This document shows, in pieces, positions 11,389-24,100 of a DNA stretch of 64,000 nucleotides (the stretch's first letter is position 1; the number at the start of each line of letters is the position of its first letter). A program made the position numbers and the translations under genes. The stretch covers positions 3,536,501 to 3,600,500 of the forward strand of contig OY987273.1 of NCBI GenBank assembly GCA_963920665.1. The letters run 5' to 3'. The DNA is from Straminergon stramineum (lineage: Eukaryota > Streptophyta > Bryopsida > Hypnales > Calliergonaceae). The notes below the pieces were generated by a model, which was given only the letters and a program-made list of their open reading frames with translations, did no database searches and was not told where the DNA came from.

Positions 11389-13950
11389 ATAATTTCTCCC
11401 CATAAGGCTTTAATTAACATTACAATTGATTTTTTCAATTTTGACTCCTAAAAGGCCATGATACATTTTGGATATAAACTCTTGTAGAAATGTGTGGAAA
11501 GATTTTATAATTTTTGACCTTATAGACTTCAAGATAATAGAGTTAGAAGTTAGAAGAAATGTTTTTTTTTATCCTAACCAATAGGGTCAACAAATTTTAA
11601 CTCTTCTTAATGTGAGATTTTTGCACTACACTTAGTTCTTTTTCCAATTGCATCCTACATCATATTAGTTACATGCTTGCAAAATTTTAAAAGTAAAAGG
11701 TGATTTTTCATGAGTTGCCCAAATTGCCCAAAAATCATCAAGCAATATAACTTTTGATTGAAAAAAAAGATATTTCCAAAAAAAAGGTATATGTCTACAT
11801 CTTGTGTCAAATTTTCAAAAAGATCTATTTGTAATTGACTACAAAGGAACCTATCCAAATTTTTAATTGATTGTTCAATAACCACTTGATCCTTTAGGTA
11901 GGGATTAATGCAATTCTTAAGCGAAATTGGATTCTAATCTTAATAGAAAATTAAATTTGAGAAGGACAATTTATCCTTTAGTATTTGATAGACAATATTC
12001 ATTGTGTATCCACAATGATAGAAAAATAGGAAAGGTTGCAATTTTTGCTATTTATGGACAAATTAAAACGTCCACAACCAATTTTTTTAATGTGAAATTA
12101 TTTTCTTTTATGTGATCATCATTTCTTATTTTTTGAGTGACTTATGAGAAAATGAAAAGTGATATTTCTAATTAAATATTATAGATTGTCATTCAATAAA
12201 AATTAAAAATATATGAAATTTTTACCACATGATCCTAAATAAGATTTTTATTATGCCAACCAAAAAATATTGTCAATTTTTTTAATACATTATACAAAAA
12301 GTTAATTCATATTGAGAAATTTGGTTAGATTCAAATTAGGTCCATAGTTGATTTTAATTAGAATCCAATTTTATACATAGAGTGTTACCAATACTTCAAG
12401 ATGTCTAAATTATATTTAACCCTTACAAGACGGATTGGTGACTGTGGAAATCGTTCATTTTGATACCATGGGAATCATCAATTTACAAAAATCCCCAAAC
12501 ACTCATTGGAAGTCAAACTAATGTAGAAGATCTCTCCTTTCCACACAAAATTCTAAGGATGAATAGTTGTACTTCTATCCCACATAGAAAGATACTCTGT
12601 CATCCATTGGACACTAAATGTCCGTGTCAAAATTTATGGGTTGAAATCCCCAAAATCTGAATTGGTTATGATACCTTTTTAAAAAGGCATGAGATTTTTT
12701 GAAAACCCTTGTACCTCCTTTTTATCAACATCTAATATTCTTTCTTTTGAGAACTATGTCTTTACATGGGGGCCCTATCAATTTTTCCTTTAAAGATGTT
12801 CTTATGTAATTCTAGCTAATTTACATGTTGATATGTGTAGGGTCCTTTTGTCAAATTTTGAGTGGCCATGGGATCCTTTTGTGAGTGACAATGACAACAT
12901 TTTGTGAACCAAGATGACTAAAGCCATAGAATAGCAAAGCCATGTATGCTTCATCTACACCTACTTTTTTTTACCAAAACCACAATTAGGAATATTTTGA
13001 AGACCAACAACATCTTTGTAAAGGCATTTGAAGTTTTAATGCCTTGAAATCTAAAAACCTCCAATTGGGCTTTGCTAGTAGCACAAGGAAAACGGAGCCC
13101 TAATTATAAGTTAGAAGTCAAACATGTTATTTATGGAATACTTTTATCAAATTGAAACCATCATGGTAACCTTTTGCATATGTAATTGGCCCAATCAATT
13201 AATCTTTTGAATGCTCAAGCATCCATTCGATGAATGATGAATGTTTTGATAAAAGAATAATTCATCCAATTAATATTCATTGAGGAGGTTTCTAGAAATA
13301 CCTAGTAATACATCATGGAAAGAAGAAACAAATGCTTTGCATTCACAATCAATATTATAGATATTTTGGAAGAATTATAGTTTTTTTTATTACGATTTAA
13401 AAAAATTGGTCTTACTATCTTTAATTTGAGCATTCATAGATTAACAAACAACTTCTAACTAGATCAACTTCCAACTTCTCCCAATTATCTATTCTTTGTA
13501 ACATTTGTCCAAATTTGTGTGAAATTTTATTTGTTTCCCTTGATATACAATACATGAAGATCAATTTGGGTAGAGAAGTGCTAAAATTGAATTTCCACAT
13601 ATGATTTCGGGAGGTTTAGTCACCTTCAACCAATTATAAAATGATGCATGGCATTTTTTTTGACAAAGATCAATTAGTTTATACCACATTTGACCCTCAC
13701 ATAAAGTCAACTAGTTGTTTGATAGATTATGTTGTAAAGTAGTAGTCTTAGGAATTGGGAGATGGGGGATGAGATTATTTTCCCCACACATGAGTGCAGA
13801 TGTAAAACCTTGGCCCCTCTTTGGGATTGTTAATTTTGTATCTTTGAGATCTTTGATTCCAACCATGAATTCCAAATTAAAAAAAATTTGGAGCTCCACA
13901 TCTGCCCTACGGAGAAGGCTCGTAGAGTCGAAGGACTTGTTAAATCCAAA
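11389..13950. other. AT-rich intergenic stretch, no gene recognised
   Basis: Short open frames at 11655-11885 (minus), 11927-12115 and 12460-12660 (plus) have no recognisable motif. No repeat array, RNA gene or terminal inverted repeat was seen. Base composition changes abruptly to GC-rich at about 13.9-14.0 kb, where the PIE1 upstream region begins. Confidence 0.45.
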
Positions 13951-14133
13951 GTCATTTCTGGCCTCCGTAAAAGGTTGAATTATGCTGATAATGGAACCTG
14001 CGCAATTACTTCATCATCATCTCCTCGCCAGAGCCGCCAGGGAATTGCTGGGGAGCCTATTTAGCACACTTGAACAGCAGCAGCTGTGTCAAGTTTCATA
14101 GAAGGCGTGGAAGAATTTTTGTCGACCAAAATA

Positions 14134-14160
14134 CAGCAGCAGCAGCAGCAGCACAGCAGT
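14134..14160. repeat. CAG microsatellite upstream of PIE1
   Basis: An uninterrupted run of about six CAG triplets is followed by CACAGCAG. It lies about 1 kb upstream of the PIE1 start codon, probably in promoter or 5' UTR sequence. Confidence 0.8.
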
Positions 14161-14569
14161 AGTTAAGTTAGAGGCGTCCGCTGCGAGCTACAATTTCGAG
14201 AGCACGTCGAGAAATGCAGTAATTGTGAAGAGTGAAGGTATGCTGATTACGACAATTGCACAACTCCACCATCTTCACCTCTCAGAGCCAGAGCCGCGCC
14301 ACGAGCATTGAAGCCTCGAAGCTTCTTTGCTTGCTGCCCCTGTTGCAAGGCCTTGTCAGTTTCCTCGACGTCGTGCCAGAAGAGAATATGTTGCTCGCAT
14401 GATGGCTCCTTTATATCAGGCTCGTCGGTGAGCTTCTGCGAATCGTCCACCCCAGATGCAGCAGCCCGGATTGCCTAAGGCTCGCAAGAACCACCAACTG
14501 CGTCGTGCATCCCGCCTCGTCGGGTCCCGGAGTCGTCTTTTCTCCAGGTTCTTGTAAGCTTAGGGTTTC

Positions 14570-14578
14570 TTGCCGCTG
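14570..14578 (-). promoter_or_regulatory. Telobox motif 1
   Basis: TTAGGGTTT is the reverse complement of AAACCCTAA, the plant telobox. It is common in the 5' regions of plant housekeeping and translation genes and is bound by TRB-type Myb factors. It is the first of three within 175 bp upstream of PIE1. Function is inferred from the motif only. Confidence 0.55.
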
Positions 14579-14688
14579 CTCGTGCTTCCTTTTCCCTGTC
14601 TGTCTGCTCCTTGTTAGGATAGCCTTGACTGGTGTCCGACGCCACGGCCTCCTGATCGTGCAGACGCTTGGATATGCGTGCAGCGTGG

Positions 14689-14697
14689 TTAGGGTTT
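14689..14697 (-). promoter_or_regulatory. Telobox motif 2
   Basis: TTAGGGTTT, identical to the site at 14570 and in the same orientation. Confidence 0.55.
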
Positions 14698-14734
14698 CGG
14701 TTCCTCTGTGTCCGCGTGTGATCAAGAACGGGTG

Positions 14735-14743
14735 AAACCCTAG
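14735..14743 (+). promoter_or_regulatory. Telobox motif 3
   Basis: AAACCCTAG lies in the orientation opposite to the two preceding sites, 382 bp before the PIE1 ATG. Together the three form a small cluster. Confidence 0.5.
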
Positions 14744-15124
14744 CGCGCACGGGCGATGCGGTCCGTCGGCACCCCGGTGGCGATTGGCGATGCAGATTGC
14801 TGAGCTGGTGCGCGGAGGAGTGTTTGCGTCGCCGTTTTGGGAGGCGTATCGCGTCGAGCGCGGGGTGATTGCGATTTAGGGTGTGCATGAGAGAGCGGCG
14901 AGGGTTCTTCTGCGCAGGGGACGTGGAGCGATCGGGCTTGGGAATTGTTGGGCGGGAGGCGCGGGTCCAGCGTTTCGGGTCCAGGGGGACGGCGACGAGT
15001 CCGTGGGAATGCGGAGGCCCTGAGGGATTGCGAGGATTGTCGCCGGGGGTGGAGTGAGGAGGCCGCGAGGAGTTTCTTGTGCATTGGGAGTGCATGAAGC
15101 GAGAATGTTAAAAGCAGGTAAGAA

Positions 15125-18100
15125 ATGCAACAGATTTCGTCGAAGCAACTGAAATGCTATGGGAGACGAAACCGTGCCAAGCCCGAGACCACCACCTCCA
15201 GCCTCGAATCCGGTCCTCCTGCGGTCCGGGATGTGAGGGGAGCCCCGTCGGTGTCGGAAGAGGTTCAGGCGCCCGCCGCAGCGAGCGTCCCGTCGGTGGA
15301 GGGTGTGGTTGCTGAGCCCGCGAAGCGGCATGCAGGCAGGGGCAGACCTAGAAAGGTCGTGGTTGGTCCGAAGCCGGGGGCGAAATCGCCCGGCGATGTG
15401 GCCAACAAGAATGTGCCGACGACGAGGAGCTCGGCTGTCCGGCTGTTGGCGCCTGAAGGTCGTGAGGTCGTCCGGGATTCGACCCCCGTAGAGGAGTCGG
15501 TTTCGGAGGGTTCCACATTGAAGACGACTCCGGGTCCGCCCCAGCCCCAGCCCCAGCCCCAGGCCCAGGAGAGAGTGCCGGTGAGAGTGAGGATCGTGGG
15601 TCCGTTCAGCAATGGGGGCTCCAACCACCATGGCCGGAGCAAGAGCCTGGGTTCTGCTTCTCCCGGTTCTCAGAAGACGAGGGGCCAAATCGCGAGACAG
15701 GAAGCCCGTCGAGCTGCGGACGAGGAGACGCGCGGCGACGGAGTCCAGGGTGGTCGGGGAAGAGCAGGTGAGGGGGAGGTGGTTCGCGAAGGGAACGGCG
15801 AGTGGCAGCCGCATGAGGAGAGAGGGTTGGACGGAAATGGGAATGGTGAGAGTCTGGATGCAGGAGAGCCGGTCGTGGGCGAGGCGGAGCAGGTCCCCCC
15901 CGTTTCCGAGAAGAGAGCGGGTGGGAAGCATCATCGTCGTGAGAGGAGAGTTGCCGGAGAGCCGGTCGTGGAGAGGAGAGACGACGGGCGAGCTGCCATG
16001 GACAGCCGAGCGGGAGGAGGAGGGTCGCAGGGAGAGCGCGACGACTCAGTGGGGCAGGCGGTCGACGAGAGGGAGGAGAGGTTGGTTGGAAAGTCTCATC
16101 GCGAGAGGAGAGATTCAGGGGACGAGGGGATGGGCAGGAGGCACGGGGGCCCATCCATTGCGGAGAAGAGCGTGGCTGGCAAACCCCATCGCGAGAGGAG
16201 GGACGGAGGTCCTTCCGGTGGAGACAGGGAAGGCGTTGCTCTGCAGGGTACATTGGCGTCTCGTCGTCGTCTCCTGGCCTTGCAGAGACGGCAGCGCGAA
16301 GACGCGGTGCTGGCTGAGGCGGACGACGTCCTTCTGAAGCAAGAGGTGCGACCCTTTTTTTTCTTGAGCCCTTGTGCTCCACCTGGTTTTTGGATGGCAG
16401 GGTTTTGTTTTCGTCTTGACTTGTACGTCATTCCCGAACGACCCACCCCATGTCTGGCACGATCTTCGGGGTGCTTGACATCCTGTGTGGGCATGGGGTA
16501 TGGTTACGGAGCACCTCCGTTGGGTACGGTGCGTGCTGTGAATCGGCCGGATTCTCTTCCCCGTCGTAGAAATGGCGGTCCGGAGGATTTTGCATGTGGG
16601 ACTGGGTTCTTGTCGGAGCGCCCTGTGGTGGGCGGCGAGGTTGTCGTGGGAAGCGAGTCCCGAGCGCCTTGGGTTGCAAGGAGTGGGCGTGGTGGTGCAG
16701 TGCGAGCAGGCCTGTGAGGGACGTGAAGTACGTCCATGTCGTCGTCGTCGTCGTCGTCGTCGTTGTTAACGGGCCAGGTCTGACCCGTTGTTTGGGAGTT
16801 GTTTGTTGTTTGTGCAGTACTTGGAAGCGAATAAAGACAAGAAGGGGCTACCGAAGAGCAAGGAGCCCGTCCGACCGAAGACTCACTGGGATTTCGTGAT
16901 CGAGGAGATGACTTGGCTAGCCAAGGTGGGCGAGCGTGTGTCTTGATTTGCTTGTTCTGTTTCCGCGGGTTTGTTTGCGGTTGGAGGGTTTTTGTCGATC
17001 TTTGGGATCCGAGGTTGAAGCGCCTTGGCCTGTTTTGTAATTTTGCCCTCGTGGTGCGTTTGTGTGGGTCTCTTGCGTGTGTGAGGCTCTCCGAAATGCT
17101 GCTTTCACATCTGCTTTGGCCCCCCCCAAGGTGCGCAAGTGTTGGAGTGAAGTATGGTGACGCCTTGATGTGGTTGTCGTCGTCCCATGGCAGGATTTCG
17201 AGAGGGAGCGGAAATGGAAGTTGAGTCAGGCGAAGAAGGTCTCTTTGCGTGTGAACCGAAGCAAGCTGGACGTGGTGGCCCGGGAGAATCGGCGATTGAA
17301 GGTGGGGGTGATTCTTGGATCCCCTTTTTTCGGTTTGATCGTGGCAATGGTTGTTTGGGTGTTTGTGAGGAGTGCATGCGGAGTTTTTTCCCCGTCATGG
17401 CGGAGGAGTATGTGGTTGGTATGAACGCTTTGGGATGTGTGTGGTTGCTGCTCAGGAGGAGGAGCAGCGGATGCGGCGAGTGGCGAGTAACATCGCGAAA
17501 GACGTGAAGAAGTTTTGGCTGAAAGTGGACAAGCTGGTAACGTCACCCTCGTCTGGGTCTTGGGTGGTGATAGCAGCTCCTTTGTTCGGAGTACTTGGTG
17601 ACGCGTGTATTGGGCTTTCTGCAAGTTTTGTCGTGCTGTCCGGTCTTCGTCCCCCAGACGAGTCTGTCGTCGATGTCGACCGCCCGTTGCGTTTGTGATC
17701 CGTGGAGGTTCGAGCTGGTTGGTTCTTGGAGGACCTGGCATCGTGCGTGGGGGCGATTCCGTGGGTTCGTTTTTCTCGGTTTCCGGAGAAGCCCAGTCGA
17801 GCCTTGTCCATCGTGGATGATGGGGAATTTTGTTAGGGGTGAGTGAGCGATAGGTGTCCGGTCTTTTGTGCTGAATGGTCGACTTGTTTTCGGCTTGGCA
17901 GGTTTCGTATAAGCAGCAATTACTGGTGGAGGAGAGGAAGAAGAAGGCGCTGGACAAGCACCTGGACTTTTTGCTGGGACAAACAGAGAGGTACGAGGTT
18001 TAGGGCTGCTGGGTGTCGTCGCGTGTGATGTTCCTCGTGACCACGGGGTCTGTGAAGATGACGAGGGGCAGCTGTGAATAATGGAGCGACCCGGGTGCAG

Positions 18101-21100
18101 GGTATTGGGATTCGTTTTAGCAGTCGTTGTGATGGCGTAGCCGTTGCGATTTCCTAGGTGAATGGCCATGTTGGGCCAGTGGAGGCATGAGTGTTGCATT
18201 GCCAGTCCGAGGGTGGGGTTGTTCCCCCATTTGCAGTCCGCGCTGCTGCGAGTGTTGGTTTTGATTGAGAAATGAGGGTTGGGCCTGATGCGGAATGGGG
18301 TGGTGGCGGACTGTTTTGTTTAGGTATTCGACGATGTTGGCCGAGAATCTTGGGGACACCGCGAGCGCACAGGAACCTGAAGGCGTTTTGCTGTTGCCTC
18401 CGGTGCCCGCGAAAGATGCCTTGCCTGGTGATGGAGGAGTTGCGTCGGAGCCCGTCGCCGGTGGCGGCGATTTGGAGGGGTCTTTTGGGATGGAGATCGA
18501 GGGCGTCGCGGATGCTGATTTCATGGTCGAGGACGGAGAGGAGCTGGTAAGCCATGCGAAATGTTCTGTCTTTTTTTTGTGTGGCGGAGGAAATGATTAA
18601 GAAGGCGGTCGAGGTCGGTGTTGAAACGGGTGATTTACGTGTTGGGAGTGTTTGCACGGATGCCTTTGAGTTTCGGTGACTCCGTTGGAAGCGTGGATGG
18701 ATCGAGAGTTGTCCATGTTGTTATAGATCCTGTGCTGCTTGTGACGCTCCCTGACGGTGGCATCCGCAGGAGGATGACGAAGCCACGTTAGAAGCGGACG
18801 AAGCTTTGATCACGGAAGATGAAAGGAAAGAGGAGCTGAGTGCATTGCAACGGGAGAGTGAGCTTCCGCTGGAGGATCTTCTGAATGCGTACAAACTGAT
18901 GAGAGGTTGGTGTTGTTTTGAGACTTTTGAGGCTAGTTCCATGGGGTGTCAGAAGCTGAGCTTCTTGGACGTGTGCTTGTGGATACGATGGGTAGGGGTT
19001 CTTCGTATTTGGTGATTGTTTTGGGGTACGACTTTGTCAGAAACCCTGCCATGGGAAAGGTCCGGCCTGTTGTGGCGCTGTCGCGGCCCTGTGTATCGGT
19101 TAGACAGGTCGTACAATAGCGTGAGTTTGGAGGCATTTTCGGGGGTTAATGTGTGGCTTGGGTGGAGTGGGCCGGGAGAGTTTCTCGGGCGGTTTAGGGA
19201 TCTGAGTGGAAGGCGAGGAATCGGATGGTAGTCTCAGTCCGAGTGGATTGTGTCTGGTGGTTTCTCAGGTGATTCCGTCAGCGAGTCCGAGTCCGAGTCC
19301 GAGGCATCGGAGGAGGAGAGCGGAGATGAGGGTAGCGCTGGTGACGAGGAGTCCTCGGAGGGCGCGGGTGGTCCAGTGCCTGCGGACGTCCCAGTGAGCG
19401 ACGAGTCGAAGAAGCATCCAGCGTCGACCTCGGAAGGGTCCGATTTACCCGACGCCGGGGCGGTCGGAGGGACCGTTTCCGTGGAGGGTCTTTTGGGTTC
19501 CGACCGTGGTGGACATGTGGGGGATGTGGGCTCTTCGAGTCCGATTGCGGGCGCGAAGGAAGGGATGCCTGGAGTGGGCTTTGGCGTGGCAGCAGGTGCA
19601 GTGTCGAGGGCCGTGGCATCCGTGAGTCGGTTGGACGAAGGTGAGGTCGGAGAAGCTGGCACGGGCGTGTCGGTCGGCATTGGGTGGGGTTCCTGTGGTA
19701 GTGGAGCGGTCGAGGCCGGCGGAGAGTCGACGAAGCTGGTGGTTGAGCTGAGCCATCGGAATTTCGGAGGCGTGGGTCGGTCTTGGAGTGAGGTGAAATT
19801 GGAGGAACGGAGCCATGTCAGTCCTCCGAAGTCTGGGGGCGAGCGCGGCGTTGAGTTGCAGGTATGTCTTCCGCGTGCCGACGATGAAGTGCAGAAGTGA
19901 TTTGCGGGATTCCATGGATTGAGGTGTCGGTTCGTGAGGGATCTGGTCGCCCTGGGGCGACGAGAATGTTTGGGTGAGTGCGTGAGAGCGATAAGAGTGG
20001 TTTGGAGGTCTTTCGATGGAGATCCGGGCTCTTCCTGGGCGTCTGAGTGAACGCGTGAGACCTGGGAAGGCCTTGAACGTCGTTTGATTGGGTTGAGGCT
20101 TGTGTTGTGCAGGATGACACGGACTACGTCCCCGGCGCTTTAGCCGACGGGAGCGACGAGGTACTGTGTGCTTCTGGCGTTTGCTTTGTATCGAATGAAT
20201 CAGGGCGTGTGCATCGGGAAGAGCTCTTGTGCATTGCCTTCTGCGTAGACTTGTGTGCGGAGTCTTGGGTTGTGTGCACTGCTTGGAGTGATTAGCGTGT
20301 GTCATGGCGGGCGCGAGGGGTAGGGGTATTTGCAGTGCGTCGGGACGAAGCTTGTGAAGACGAAATTGATGTCTGACGGTTTGGTCGCCGTTGTCTCAGG
20401 CCGACGACGAGAGAACGTTGGAAGAAGAGGAACGACTTGCGCAGGAAGAGGGCGACGGAGACGCGAACGAGGTGAGTGATGTTGGGTGTGCTGGTGGTGT
20501 CTGGTGGCCTAGTGCGAGTTTTGTTCGTGTAGGTGGAATGGGGTTCCGTTGGTGTCGCGATGTGATGTGTATGCATGCAAGGGTTGGTGAGTGGTGCCGA
20601 CTGGAGTTGGGTGATGGTCGAGGCACGCCGTAGGAGGTTACCGATTGGGAATACGCTGAGTTGCGTCGCGTGATGCATGTTTGTGTGGTGGTGGTGGTGG
20701 TTGTAGATCGATGCGCTGAAGTTGGAGAGCGAGATGCCGTTGGAAGAGCTATTGGCGCAGTACCGATCTGTAAGTGATCTTGAACTTTGGCTGTGGTGCA
20801 TTCCCACTTCTCGCTTTGAGTGGGTGATTGGCTGGAGCTCTTGGGGTGTGTGGGAAGAAGGAATGGCGACGTGATGAGAGAGTGTTTGCGTGGGTGGGAG
20901 CGAGGTCCAGTCTTTGTGATGCGTGGGGTTAGGTCGTTCCAGAGGCTGTCCTGCTGTCGGGTCGGGCGTGTGCCTCGGTTTTGGTATTTTCGTGGGGTAG
21001 GGGAACATTTTGGTTTGCGTGACGCGGGAGGTGAGTGGGCCTCGATTTGCGAGGATGAAGGGTGTTTTCGGATGTGTGGAATGTGGGCGTCTGGTTGGTT

Positions 21101-24100
21101 TGCGGGTGTCGTTGGTTCCGGATTCGTGCTGAAGCCGTGGTTTTTTTTTCTGAGGCAGGATATGGACGATGGTGGAGAAGAGAGCGACGATTTTTCGGAG
21201 GATCGTCGAGATCGTACGAGTGAAGCTGGCACGAGTGGGAGTGGTAGTGCCGAAGACGAAGATGACGTGGGTGAGGATGCGCGGTACTCTTCGGATGTGA
21301 GAGAGAGGATGGGGGAACCGAGCACGAGTGGGCGGGATCATCGGGTCGCGTTGTCGAGCGCAGCGATAGACACGGCGGAGGTGAAGGAAGAGATCGTCGA
21401 GGCGAAGTTGTCGAGCCACGGCGTTGGAGCGTCTGGGAAGGTGTGGTCTCTGGACGATAGTGAGTCGCTTTGTGCGAGGGAGCCGGGTCGCGTGTTGGGA
21501 TTGATGAGAGAAGTGGGGAGTTGTTTGACGTTGCATTCGGGGCGGTGAATTGTGTAGTTGCGGTTCCTCGTTGACGTGAGTGTGGGGCCTGCGTTTGGTT
21601 CTGTCTGTCGATGTTGCGTGGTTTCATGGTGTGGTGGGATGTGGTAGATGGACGTCCATGGAAGGCTGTTGCATTCTTCGGCCCATCACTTGAGGAGGAA
21701 CGGGTTATCGGAAGCAGCGAGTTCGAAGGACTCGGTATCATCCACGGGTTTGTTGCTGGGAGGGTGGGACCAGGTGGATGCGGAGACCGCGGCAGCTGTG
21801 GCGAAGGTGAGTGAGGCCGCCAGACGCCGTGGCGATCGTATCCTGATGAGGTCGTCCGCTGAAGGCATGCGAGTCCGGGAGGCCGGCGGGGCATCTGAGG
21901 CGAGGGCCGTTGCGAAGACGGGAGAAGCGGAGGAGAGTGAAGCCCGGGGTGACAAGGTGTCCCCGGCTGCCCTACCTGTGACTCCTGACGGGGACGTCGG
22001 CGGCGTGTTTACGATGCGTCCGTCGGAGCCAGGGAGATCCGACGGCGCGGTAGCCGACGGAGGTGTGGCAGTGGAGTCGGAGAATGCGGTCGATGGAGGT
22101 TCGGTGGAGGCCGTTGCGGGAGACGGCTTGGGCCTCCGCGGCGGAGACGAGAGTGCGGATGCGAAGGACGTGGGTGGCGTCGAGGCGTCGAATGCTGCGG
22201 TGGTTGAGGATAAGAAGAGCGAAGACCGTTTGGCGGATTTTGCCGCAGCTGCTCAATCGGCGCAACCCACTGGGTACACGTTCTCGACGACGAAGGTGAA
22301 GACCAAGCTTCCGTTTCTGTTGAAGCATTCTCTGCGTGAGTACCAGCACATCGGTCTGGATTGGCTGGTGACGATGTACGAGAAGCGTCTGAACGGCATT
22401 CTGGCCGACGAAATGGGTCTGGGTAAGACGATCATGACGATCGCCTTGTTGGCTCACCTGGCTTGCGAGAAGGGCATCTGGGGCCCGCATCTGATCGTGG
22501 TGCCTACGAGCGTGATGCTGAACTGGGAGACGGAGTTCATGAAGTGGTGCCCTGCCTTCAAGATCCTGACGTACTTCGGTAGCGCGAAGGAGCGTAAAGT
22601 GAAGCGTCAGGGGTGGTCTCGCGGCAACTCGTTTCACGTTTGCATCACGACGTACCGCTTGGTGATCCAGGATGCGAAAGCCTTCAAGCGGAAGAAGTGG
22701 AAGTATTTGATCCTGGACGAGGCGCACCTGATCAAGAATTGGAAGTCTCAGAGATGGCAGACTCTGCTGAACTTCAATTCGAAGCGCCGTATTCTTCTGA
22801 CGGGGACTCCGCTGCAGAACGATTTGATGGAGCTGTGGTCTCTGATGCACTTCCTGATGCCTCACGTGTTCCAGTCGCACCAGGAGTTTCGCGACTGGTT
22901 CTCGAACCCGATCAGTGGGATGGTGGAGGGCGCTGACCAGGTACGGGCGCGGCTTTTCTGTGTTGTTTGAGCTTCTGTGGGCCACGGAGTCGGAGGGGTT
23001 GAGGATGTAGCTTGGTATGTCTGTCGTTGTTGGATGCGGGTAGGAGCGGGATTTGACTGTTGTGTGTTTCAGGTGAACAAGGAGCTTGTGGATCGTTTGC
23101 ACAACGTGCTGCGTCCGTTTCTGCTGCGTCGTTTGAAGAAGGACGTGGAGAAGCAGCTTCCCGGGAAATTCGAGCACGTGATCCGTTGCCGTCTTTCGAA
23201 GCGTCAGCGTAACCTGTACGAGGATTTCATGGCGAGCTCGGACACGCAGGCGACTCTTTCGAGCGGCAATTTTCTGGGCCTGATCAACGTGCTGATGCAG
23301 CTGCGCAAAGTGTGCAACCATCCGGACTTGTTCGAGGGCCGTCCGATCGTGTCTTCGTTCGACATGCCGGGCATCGAGTTCCAGCTGAGCTCGGCCGCGT
23401 GCTCGGCCCTGTGCAGGGGCCCGTTGGAAGCCGTGGGCCTGGAAGCGCTGAACCTTCAGTTCGGTGGTCTGGACGGAACGATGAGCCGGTGGGAGTCGGA
23501 GGAGGTCTCGAAGATCAAGACTCCGGGTCCGTTGATCGTGGAGCTGGCGAGTACGGGCGAGGACAGTTGGAAGGCGCAGGAGTCGCGGCAGAAGGCCAGC
23601 CGGGAGGTCCGCAGCGTGATCGATGAGATTCAGTGGGCCCTCCGGGACGAGAGGGAGAGGCGGAGGAGGGAGCGTGTTCTGGCGCTGTGGGCGGTGAACG
23701 AGTTGCGTTGCGGGCGGCAGCCGGTGTATGGATCCGACGTTTTGAGGAGGGTGGCGGTGTTGCATCCCGTGTACGACGTGCACCGGGTGGAAGGCCATCC
23801 GAGTCAGTACTTGGAGTTTTCGAGCGTCTTGTCGGATATGGTGCAGCTTCCGACGACTCGTTGCGAGCGCGTGATGGATTTGGTGACGGCGTTCATGTTC
23901 GCGATTCCTGCGGCTCGGGCTCCCGTTCCGGTGGCGTGGTGCAGCCATGCGATCGCCGGCGGGCCCGTTCTGAGCGGATCGGTGTCGGAGGACGCGCTGC
24001 AGGAAGCGAGCCGGCTGCTGGTCCCTCTGCGGCCCATGGTGGTGCGACGGCAGCTTTTTTTCCCGGACCGCCGTCTGCTTCAGTTCGACTGCGGGAAATT

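Larger units (their letters stand above)
13980..15124 (+). promoter_or_regulatory. PIE1 upstream region: promoter and probable 5' UTR
   Basis: GC and CpG content rise sharply here and stay high through the gene. The region contains a CAG microsatellite, three teloboxes and several out-of-frame upstream ATGs. A strong donor-like sequence, AGCAG|GTAAGA, sits at 15112-15121, only a few bases before the chosen ATG, so an unmodelled 5' intron or alternative first exon is possible. I cannot place the transcription start from sequence alone. The long frames on the opposite strand are Pro/Arg/Ser-rich composition artefacts. Confidence 0.55.

Noticed and set aside
14475..15934. Several long minus-strand frames (206 and 352 codons) upstream of and over PIE1 exon 1, suggesting a divergent gene
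   Set aside because: Composition is Pro/Arg/Ser-rich without motifs, and they mirror GC-rich sense sequence. No splice-consistent structure was seen.
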